Below, piece after piece: positions 1 through 7,600 of a stretch of 11,474 bases of DNA. Positions within the stretch are counted from its first letter, which is position 1; each line of letters begins with the position of its first letter. Under the pieces are notes generated by a model. That model did no database searches. It saw only the letters and a program-made list of their open reading frames with translations, and had not been told where the DNA came from. Both the position numbers and the translations under genes were made by a program. Source of the stretch: Cyclostephanos tholiformis (lineage: Eukaryota > Bacillariophyta > Thalassiosirophyceae > Thalassiosirales > Thalassiosiraceae); NCBI GenBank assembly GCA_036939975.1, contig JALLPB010002366.1, positions 1 through 11,474 of the forward strand, written 5' to 3'.

Positions 1-265
1 TTATCAAAACTGTCACGACGCAAATCAGTCATTCGATCACTTGAATACTCTCTCAGAACAACGGCACTCCGGCCAAAGCAAGTGACAGTAACTTTGCACG
101 ATCAGATAGCTGGGGTTTGTGCACATTGACTCGACACAGTGGCCTAGAAACAGCACTTAACATAGCTATAAAAACTCACCTTTTGTCCACCGCATGCCGG
201 TCATCGGCCTGCATAATAATATTCAAAAAAAATAAAGAATAATGTTAGTTTTCCATAGGGAGCAT
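1..265. other. Left flank, no gene seen
   Basis: No reading frame of useful length or recognisable product is visible on either strand. An 8-base inverted repeat (9-16 with 82-89) is too short and widely spaced to interpret. The stretch from about 215 to 245 is A-rich. It may be the tail of an upstream intergenic region or repeat. Nothing here supports a gene call. Confidence 0.4.
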
Positions 266-800
266 GGTGTCACAGCAGCAAAATTTGCTGGTGTTGGTTT
301 TTTTGCTGGTGTGCCACAACATTTGCAATTTTTATTTTAGGGTTACAGTAATGAAAGTGAGTATCTTACCTAACTTTTTGATTTTTAGGCAAAGCAAACA
401 ATGTGCTTGCCATGCTGTCCCCAGCCATCCCTTGCTCCTCAACTCCCCCCTCTTGTCATAATGCCCCCCACCTATTTACTAACACTTATCTTGGTTGTCC
501 TCACCCCTTATCTTGTCCTCCATCTCTATTGTGTCAATGCAGTCTGCAGTGGCAGCCTCATCACCTCTTTCTCCACTCTCATTGTGGATTCCCAAGTGTG
601 ATAGTACTATTTTGTAAGAAACTTGCCATTACCATAGCACTGTTTTGGAGTTTCATGATCATCTCTATGTTGCACTATTATGCTGGTGCATCTTTGACTC
701 TGTTGGTGTTGGTGTGGATTTTGTGTTCGCTGGTGTGGATTTTCCCAAATCTATACCAGCAAACACGCCTACACCAGCAGGATTCTGCTGGTGTGACACC
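266..800. repeat. MITE-like element with imperfect terminal inverted repeats
   Basis: The left end begins GGTGTCACA (266-274) and the right end finishes TGTGACACC (792-800). Read as reverse complement, the right end matches the left at about 26 of 30 bases, and similarity continues inward through a shared TTTGCTGGT. Each terminus is itself a hairpin: CAGCAAAATTTGCTG at 276-290, and ACACCAGCAG-GATT-CTGCTGGTGT at 771-794. The motif CTGGTG recurs in both orientations just inside the ends (about 288-316 and 680-780), like subterminal transposase-binding repeats. The interior has no convincing transposase, so a non-autonomous element is the simplest reading. No clear target-site duplication is visible, so the exact boundaries and superfamily remain uncertain. 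Confidence 0.55.
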
Positions 801-1310
801 AGAAAATACATACACCCCAAACTTGGTGAGCCAAAAATAAGACTTACACATTGGCTGCAGAATATCAAAGGAAGTATTGGGCTTAATCACACAAAAAGGA
901 TAGTTTTTTTCTGGGATGGAATGGGTGTTGGATAATGTAAATACAATTGATGAGTTGTGCCCCTCATTGCACAAAAAGGGAGCAGAATATTTCAAATTTC
1001 TTAAGGGTGATGGAATGCACAAGCATACCTCCATACAAAATCCTGATCTCAATGGACTAATACACAGTGCCTTTTTTGATATTGGAAGCTTTCCAAAACT
1101 AGTACGATGATGAAACCATGGGCAAATGTCCTGTTTGAACAACACCGAATTCCCACTCACCATTCAAATAACTTCTCCCAAAGATTACCTATGTCTTTGA
1201 CTGTGTATCAATCACTAATCTCAAGAAAACTCTCTCCTTAGAGCTTAGATGATGTTGTACAACATTTTCTCTTTCCTTCTGAGTCATGTCAGTTGCAATG
1301 TATTGCATGA
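801..1310. other. Spacer with a broken reading frame, no gene recognised
   Basis: A 64-codon plus-strand frame (916-1110) and the open stretch ahead of it in another frame (up to about 935) look mildly protein-like, but they lack a recognisable domain and are cut by stops and a frame change. They may be remnants of the same decayed element as the sequence that follows. Nothing else is visible here. Confidence 0.3.
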
Positions 1311-1643
1311 ATGTTCTCCAATTCTCCTCAAAAGAAGCAAAAAAACCTTTGCAATTTCATGTCACAACTTCCACATCTGTTCAGGGCAAATTATGGTAGG
1401 ATGTGGCCCAGTGAATGGGACTACTACATTGAAAAAATTTTTGAGTTGACGTCTGATCTTGCAAGGAATAAAATATCCTTTTGTGATATCAAAAATATTG
1501 ATTGGATAATGTTAGTTTTAGGAGCAATAATGTGGTGACACCTGGATGCTGAAGTGAAAGAAGCGTTAAGGAAAAAGAGAGATTTAAGGCCCAATAAACA
1601 AGACAATAGACAAGACAAAAAGCAAAACAAGAGGCAAAAAGGG
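1311..1643 (+). pseudogene. Fragment of a decayed ORF interrupted by an in-frame stop
   Basis: A 75-codon frame with the motif WPSEWDYYIEKIFEL ends at a TGA (1536-1538). The same frame then stays open for about 33 more codons, becoming rich in Lys, Arg, Glu and Gln before the next stop. The continuity of composition across the stop suggests one ancestral protein broken by mutation, whose charged C-terminal part continues into the purine-rich array downstream. I do not recognise the family. A transposon-encoded protein is a guess based on the surrounding repeats. Confidence 0.3.
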
Positions 1644-2035
1644 TGAAAAGCAAAGGCAGCTGCAACAAGAGAAGCATAAGAGGCCATTAAAGAGGCAAGA
1701 AGAATTTATGGCAATAGAGGCAAAAAGAAATGCAAAAAAAGTGAAGGAAGTAGAGGAAGTTGTGGCAAGAGTGGCGCAATAGCCATAAAGAGAGAGGCAA
1801 GAAAGGCTGAGGAATTTGAGGTATTTAAGATACAATAGACAAGGCAACAAGAGTGGCAAAAAGAGTGAAAGAGGCCGCAAGAGAGGCAAGAAGAGTTGAG
1901 AAATTTGAGAGATTTATGGCAATAGAAGCAAAAAGAGAGGTAAAAGAGAGGCAAAAGAGGAGGCAGCTGCAGTGAAAGAGGCCACAATCCATAAGAGGGG
2001 AGGCAAAAAGCCATTGCCGGAGGAGGGAGGGATAC
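1546..2035 (+). repeat. Purine-rich degenerate tandem repeat (decayed Lys/Glu/Ala-rich coding sequence)
   Basis: About 490 bases are strongly biased to A and G on the plus strand. Similar blocks starting near 1691, 1793 and 1883 share AGAGGCAAGAA followed by related ATTTATGGCAATAGA- and GCAAAAAGA-type sequence, giving periods of roughly 90 to 102 bases. GGCAGCTGCA also appears near both ends (about 1657 and 1960). Conceptual translation gives runs of Lys, Glu, Ala and Arg typical of a charged helix or coiled coil, but stops and frame changes interrupt every frame. I read it as the remains of a repeat-containing charged protein. Low-complexity non-coding sequence is the alternative. The minus strand is correspondingly pyrimidine-rich, so the long open frames there are composition artefacts. 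Confidence 0.5.
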
Positions 2036-2168
2036 TGACATCCAAGAGAGAATCCGCGCTAACCACCATCACCCCTGTGTAAGATACTAGTAGTATTTAT
2101 CTATGTTGTGTATCACAAGTCATCGGTGGCATCCTGGAGAAGTTGGTGAATGTCCTCCCACCAATGAT

Positions 2169-2426
2169 GTGTTGAAAACCCAAAATGATTGTTGTAATAA
2201 TGCTATCCAAAGGCTGGTAAAATATGGAAAGTGATTGCCTCCTCTATGTCACAATTGAGATGGCATGGTGTAGCCCCGGCCGTGGCCCGCAAAGTTTCGG
2301 ATTCAAGTTGATCGCATTGACAAAAAATAAAAAATCACAAGCTGAGCGAGTGTTGCAACCCTCATGATTGCTGTAATGGTACAAATCACATCTTACAAGG
2401 GCTCGTAAAATATGCAAAGGTTGAAA
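2169..2426 (+). repeat. Two diverged copies of a ~65-75 bp unit
   Basis: Copy A (about 2169-2232) and copy B (about 2350-2426) share GTGTTG, TGATTG-TGTAAT and GTAAAATATG-AAAG in the same order and orientation, offset by about 181 bases. Translated in matching frames, both contain D-C-C-N followed 8 to 12 residues later by LVKY-x-K, but stop codons follow. This suggests an old duplication, possibly of a coding unit, within transposon-derived sequence. No gene is intact here. Confidence 0.4.
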
Positions 2427-2663
2427 GTAGTTGTGTCTACCTAGTCTAAAAATGGCAGTGGGTCCGGACGGCAAAGTCATTTTTTAGTCCGCACTTCATC
2501 GTAATTTGTTTGGGCATTGTGTGTTGGAAATCATCAATACCAATTGTGTATAAGATGGCACACCAGGATCTGGTGTTGCTGGAAGGTGAGGTACCTGAAG
2601 AATGCACCGTTGACTGTGCAGCGGTCTCAGGGCTCCTCAGTGCTCTTACCCCTGCTACTGCCA
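2427..2663. other. 3' flank of the TAF10-like gene, no gene seen
   Basis: This stretch lies just beyond the stop codon of the minus-strand gene and probably holds its 3' UTR. Short frames exist on both strands but show no recognisable domain. Their extensions into the next gene are only antisense shadows. Confidence 0.4.
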
Positions 2664-4337
2664 TTAGTCTGTTTTTGTGCCTCCCTCGTCTTTTGAACTA
2701 CTGGCAACGGCTGCCTTTTTGGCCTTCTGTTTGCCGTTTCCTTTCTTGCTGGTCGCATTATTATCAACATCATCACCCATGCCTTCGGCTCTCTTTCGCT
2801 TCTTTGTGGTTGCTTTCTTGGCCCCTCCACCCGCAGCACTCGCATTTTTCCCCTTATTCGTCTTCCTGGGGGATGATTCTGCCTTCGGTGTGGCATTTTT
2901 CTTCCTCTTTGCCCCCCCCCCCCCGCCACCTTTTTCTTCTCCCTCTTCCTCGTCCGTCGTGGCCGTATCCCCGGTTTCGTCCTCGTCGAAGGCGTCGTTA
3001 TTTTCGTCCTCCTCCTCTTCGACGCCCTCGACGGCCTCATCGGCGTCCTCCTCGTACTCAACGTCGCGATAATCTTCGTCATCATTATTGTCAACCTTGA
3101 AGGTGGAAAAGCCGAGCTTACCCGTCAGGTCAATCCCCCACGCTCTCAACGGTCGGACCAGATCGCGAAGCTTCAGATCGCGCATCGTCACATCGAATGA
3201 ATCTGCCCGCAATCCACAATTCAAGTAGTTGTCCTCGTCTTCGTCAATGTCGTCGTCCGCTGATTTATCGTCATCGTCGTCTTCGTCGTCGTCGTCGTCA
3301 CAAACGTCATCATCCAATCCAGTCATTCCTCCATAGCATCGAGCGTGGTAATATTCCTCCTCTGCGTCGATGCTCATCGCTTCCCTCCTGTACTCTCTCG
3401 CGGCCTCCGAATACCCATCGGTCAGACGATAGACGGAGGGTCCTTCCCCCGCCTTACCCGCGATCGCCGCCGAGTAGGACGAAGGTAAGGACGAGACCGC
3501 TCCTCCGCCCTTATTACCCTTCTTTGAATTAATCTGCTCCTTCATCTGCCGTTCCACCTCCACGGCGTCGGCGACGGCGGCCTCGGCCCGCTCCCTCCTC
3601 GCGTTCATTTCATCGCGGAACCTCCGCTCGCGCTCTCGCCGTTCCCCCAGCACCCGCGCGCGGTGCCTCCTCCTCCTTCTGCGCTCCCTCAACAATTCGT
3701 CGTATCCCTCGAGCCTGCGATCACGACACGCCATGCCCTGAACGAGCACGGTCGCCAGGAACCGATCGGCCATCGAGGAGAGCAACAACGGCACGGATTC
3801 GTCGAGGTATCCCACCCCCGACCTGTGTAGGATCCGACGCGATAGATTCGACGGTGTCGTCGGCCGGTAATTCCGCGAGGCGTTTGGGGTCGTGGTCGAT
3901 TTCGAAAACGAGGCGGTCCGAGGACGGCCGGCCGCGACGATGCCGCTCGACGCCGTCGTCGGAGGGGGGGGGGGGGGCCCCCCCCCCCCCCCCCCCCCGG
4001 ATGTCGTCTCGGTCGACGGAGCGCTCGTCGTCGTCGTCGAGGTGGCGTCACCGCCGAGGAAGGCTTTCGACGGGTAACCCTCACCGATCGCGCCGGCGAC
4101 GGTCCTCTCCCCCATCCGGCCACAGAGGAGCGCCAAGAACCTCATCCTGCGCGCGTCCTCGGCGGACATGAGGTGTAGTGCCATCGTCCTCCTCCGGGCC
4201 TCTTCGCTGGACGTTCTTTCCTCGGCCGACAACGGCGGCGCATCGCCGGGCCCTTCGTTTGCGTCCTCCGGTGGAGGGGGGGGCGTCGACCCATCGAGAG
4301 ACTGCGGAGCCTCGGCGATGGCGGCGGCGGTTTCCAT
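2664..4337 (-). CDS. TAF10: TAF10-like TFIID/SAGA subunit with a split histone fold
   Basis: The ATG at 4337-4335 gives 557 residues in one exon. The open frame reaches one codon further, to a GTG at 4340, which I reject as a start. Residues 168-208 fit the first half of a TAF10 histone fold: L-x-R-S-G, then DESVPLLLSSMADRFLATV at 179-197, matching the family pattern D-x-x-V-x-x-L-x-S-x-A-x-x-F-x-x-x-V. Residues 388-404, LKLRDLVRPLRAWGIDL, match the family's closing helix (L-T-x-x-D-L-x-x-x-L-x-x-x-G-hydrophobic-N/D). TAF10 pairs with TAF3, TAF8 or SPT7-type partners in TFIID and SAGA in the nucleus. Between the two halves lie about 175 extra residues: an Arg-rich probable coiled coil (about 213-270), a Gly/Ser linker and an Asp-rich run (342-369). 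The N-terminus is Pro/Gly-rich with Gly7-Pro6 at 114-126. The C-terminus (412-557) is acidic, then Lys-rich with NLS-like KKRKR. The motif matching was done by eye. Confidence 0.62.
   Translation of the reverse strand: METAAAIAEAPQSLDGSTPPPPPEDANEGPGDAPPLSAEERTSSEEARRRTMALHLMSAEDARRMRFLALLCGRMGERTVAGAIGEGYPSKAFLGGDATSTTTTSAPSTETTSGGGGGGGPPPPPPTTASSGIVAAGRPRTASFSKSTTTPNASRNYRPTTPSNLSRRILHRSGVGYLDESVPLLLSSMADRFLATVLVQGMACRDRRLEGYDELLRERRRRRRHRARVLGERRERERRFRDEMNARRERAEAAVADAVEVERQMKEQINSKKGNKGGGAVSSLPSSYSAAIAGKAGEGPSVYRLTDGYSEAAREYRREAMSIDAEEEYYHARCYGGMTGLDDDVCDDDDDEDDDDDKSADDDIDEDEDNYLNCGLRADSFDVTMRDLKLRDLVRPLRAWGIDLTGKLGFSTFKVDNNDDEDYRDVEYEEDADEAVEGVEEEEDENNDAFDEDETGDTATTDEEEGEEKGGGGGGAKRKKNATPKAESSPRKTNKGKNASAAGGGAKKATTKKRKRAEGMGDDVDNNATSKKGNGKQKAKKAAVASSSKDEGGTKTD
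2912..2924. repeat. C13 homopolymer inside the TAF10-like gene
   Basis: Thirteen C on the plus strand encode the Gly6 run near residues 470-475 of the minus-strand protein. Length changes here would shift the frame of the Lys-rich tail, so the annotated C-terminus depends on this count being right. Confidence 0.9.
3964..3998. repeat. G14C21 homopolymer palindrome inside coding sequence
   Basis: Fourteen G are followed directly by 21 C, forming a perfect fold-back of up to 14 pairs with no spacer. On the minus strand it encodes seven Gly followed by a Pro run. The reading frame is open and consistent on both sides, so the present length fits the gene. A tract like this is highly prone to slippage and sequencing error. 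Confidence 0.9.
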
Positions 4338-4614
4338 CACGATCTTGCAAAAAAAATATTTTTAATGTGTGTATGGTAGTAGTAGGAAACGAGATTACGC
4401 CGTACCGCCGGCCGAATGAACCAGCCGACTCGTACTATCATCATCAATTATTACCTGTCGGTCCTTGGGTTTGATACTTTTTATGCCTGTCAGTTGGAAT
4501 CCGACCCCGATAATTCCGGATTCCGGATATAATTAGCATAACCTATCTCAACACGAGCGCCGTCGACCCAGCATCACTGGTGAAGGAATTTCGTTCCAGT
4601 AACTACTTCATGAG
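4338..4614. promoter_or_regulatory. Divergent spacer between the TAF10-like gene and the chimaeric enzyme gene
   Basis: These 277 bases separate two start codons pointing away from each other, so they must hold both 5' UTRs and probably both promoters. Visible elements are an AT-rich stretch directly upstream of the TAF10-like start (about 4349-4364) and a tandem ATTCCGG repeat (about 4513-4526) within a near-palindrome ending ATATAATTAG. No motif can be assigned to a known factor. Confidence 0.45.
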
Positions 4615-7600
4615 ATGATGGCGCAACCGCTACTAGTTCTGCTCGCTCTGTTGACGGCCCTAACATCATCACTTGCTCCAATTCATCGACGTGTGTTGTA
4701 TGCTGAACGAATTCTACCGAGCTCGTCCCGCCATCCTACTGCCATCTTGTCGACGATTTCTACCCATCTGGATGGTCTCTGTCGGGATGATGAGAAACTC
4801 CTGCAGTGCCAGGGTTGCAAGCGAAAATTCAACTCTCGAAACGCACTATTTAGACATATTCGCGGAGATGACGAAGCGTTGGATTGTCTGATAGCTATTG
4901 AAGCAAAACCAAAGTCGGAGGTAGAATTGCTCATGACTGCCGTAATTCGCTACGGGTACTACAACGGAAATCCGGATGATACAATGGAAAGTAGTCGCGC
5001 GACGAATGAAGTTGTGGCAAATAAGATATACGAGGCTTTCGTTCGGCATGTGAATACCTACCTTGACGGAGAGAATGTGTTGCAACAGAATCTCGGGGAG
5101 TCGACGTTTCGGGAAGGAAAGATCTTCTCTACTACTGCCCTCTCTTACAGCAGTGCTGCTATAATGCGCCAGCCAGCTCTCAGGCAAGACGAGGAGGTGG
5201 TGGGTGCAACGTCAGAGGTGCTGTCATTCAATTATCGACTCGCACACAAGCCCACTACAATTACTAGGTGGAAAGAATACGCAAATAGTGGTGAAATTCA
5301 GAAGGACCTGCAAGCTTGGTTGGACAACGAGAGCCCACTCGTACAAATTCAACTTCACCATATGGATGCACTCGTGCCGCGCTCATACAAATTTTATGCG
5401 GAGAGAAGTGCCACCCAAAGAAGTTACACTTTCCTGTTGCCTGTGAAGTGGATTCTCCCAGGTGTTGACGAAGCCGAGGGAAACGACGGGAGAAGGTCTG
5501 ATGCAATCGCCGAATTCATAGAATGGGGAGAAAAACTTTCACGACGCTCTCAGTTACGACCCACTCATCAGCCACGTGCCGCTGGTCAAAAGAAGTTGGA
5601 TTCTCCCGCTTTCATCTTAAAACTAAAGCAATCCCTGAAGTGTTTGGAGAGCGAGACAGTTCCAAATAGGCGTTCAAGGCGACAGGCCGAAAGAAACAAA
5701 GACAGCGAAGATAGTGTTGCTGGCGACACTGTCGATGGGGTGGGCAGTATTTATGAGTCCGGTGACTTGCATTTAAGCTTACTCGCGAACGATACGCCCC
5801 CTAAATTGAGCCATGGCAGATTTGGTCAGCTTTGGCGCAAGGAAAAGAAATGCTGGTCAAACTTTTCATGCTTAACTGGTATGGCATCAAGGTAAGTCTG
5901 GAGCCTTGGTATGATATCATGATCAGACTAAAATCCTCACTTTGACACAGTCCAGGATATGAGGCAGTCTGGAGGACTATGGATCGGGCGAGGATAGTTG
6001 GGGTTGTTGACTTGAAGAATGGCAACGACCCGAATAATAATAGCCAAGATGAACTGATGGATAATGCAATTCAAAACATGCACATCGTCCTCGAGTTCAG
6101 AGCGGATAGTTTCGTGGTAGGCCAGATTCCCCGAATCATCTCTGCCGTAGTCGCCATGACCAACGAATGGCTGCCTCGAAACTTTTTTTCAATTGCTACG
6201 AGGCCAGAGATATACATGCCGTCGCCTCCTCCGCCCCCTTCCCTGCACAAGCTCTATTATTTTCAGTCTGCAAGGTACCACTTCCATGAGCTTACTAGTA
6301 ATTCTCATGGGGGGAATGTCGGCTCGGGCGAATCATTTGCCAGGACGATTCAATTTGCAGGATCGGATTCGGAGCTCAAGTGGGAGGAAAAACTCCGCAA
6401 GAAACTAAATTTGGACGGAGACTCATCGATATACAGCAAAATGGAAAGGGAGTGGCTTTTAGATTTACGTGATATCGTTTCACCTGACCTTCGGCGGCAA
6501 GTAGAGTCTTTCGAGGCTGAACATCTTGTAGATCAATCTCAGGCGGCAAATAGAATGCATGAATCATCAAATATTCTCCCGTTTGTTGCGACTGATGCTC
6601 CCGTGGGTGCCTTCTCAGTCACCCTAAACTTATTACGAGACGTTGTCAAGAATGGAAAATGGCCTACCACCTCCGATGCCCGCTCTCGTGTGATCAAGTC
6701 TCCACCAGGTGGCTTGACAGAGAACATCCTGGCAACCAAGAAAAAGAATCTTGCATCGTTATTTCCTGGAAAATTCATTTCGTCGGGTTCGTTTACTGTC
6801 ATCAACGAAGACATCTGGCAAAGCGGCGAATTGCCGCTTGGAAATGAGCTGTTCCCCCAGTTGAGGAAAGCTGTGTTTGAGCTGGAAAAGGAAATCATAC
6901 GTCAAAATACTTGTCTACCAGCAGCAGATGGCATGAAACGAGGAGACACATTATCTTTTCACCGGTTACCGTCTACACACTGTGCTATTAATAGAAATGC
7001 TCAATTTACGCCGCACGTTGACAGCGGCCGTGGTCAAGGTCAGAGTGTCTCGTTAATTGTTGGGCTGGGAAATTACACGGGTGGAGACGTCATTGTGGAG
7101 GGCAAGGCATACGACATAAGATACAATGCTTTAGAATTCGATGGCTGGAATCAGCTACACTGGACGGCTTCATTTAAAGGGGAGCGGTAAGCTATTGACG
7201 CTTAGATTTCAATATTTGATGAATAATGTGTAATCACTGTGTCTTGTTCCAGTTACTCTTTAGTTTTTTTCACCCCAGAGGTGACAAAGAAAGATGAACG
7301 CCAATGGGATATGCTAAACACCTTTGATGATTCCCATGCAAAGCGATTGGTCCAAGAACATTCCCTGAGGGTCCCATTCTTGCCTCCGCTGCAATTTCGT
7401 TCTGACTCTACAGATGCCCTTGTAATAAACGAGTTGCTTGATTCGGCCAAAGGCAGCGCATATACCTTGAAACATCATGTAGGTCAAACATTGCCATCAT
7501 CTTTCTCGCTAGCGAGCCATAATTGTGTCCTTGATGTTGGAGCCCATATTGGGATTTTCTCCCGACTAGCCCTTGCTGAGGGATGCAGCCGTGTTATTGC

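Noticed and set aside
9..89. 8-base inverted repeat ACTGTCAC / GTGACAGT
   Set aside because: It is short, spaced by 65 bases, and expected by chance in a window this size.
403..1163. Overlapping frames of 96-161 codons on both strands in the left region
   Set aside because: They overlap the inverted-repeat element, lack domains, and translate repeated CTGGTG motifs.
1424..2041. Minus-strand Leu/Phe/Ser-rich open frames that look like membrane proteins
   Set aside because: They are artefacts of the pyrimidine-rich complement of the purine-rich repeat array.
2510..3100. Long plus-strand open frame opposite the TAF10-like gene, Pro/Arg-rich in its second half
   Set aside because: It is antisense to the conserved gene and its composition mirrors GC-rich, low-complexity sequence. 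No domain is visible. The same applies to plus-strand frames at 2677-3072, 3197-3532, 3854-4171 and 4178-4474.
3689..4123. Second minus-strand frame through the G/C tract
   Set aside because: It is Arg/Pro-rich by composition, lacks the histone-fold motifs, and overlaps the longer frame that carries them on both sides of the tract.
4338..4340. GTG as start of the TAF10-like protein
   Set aside because: Nuclear eukaryotic genes normally start at ATG, which is the next codon (4337-4335).
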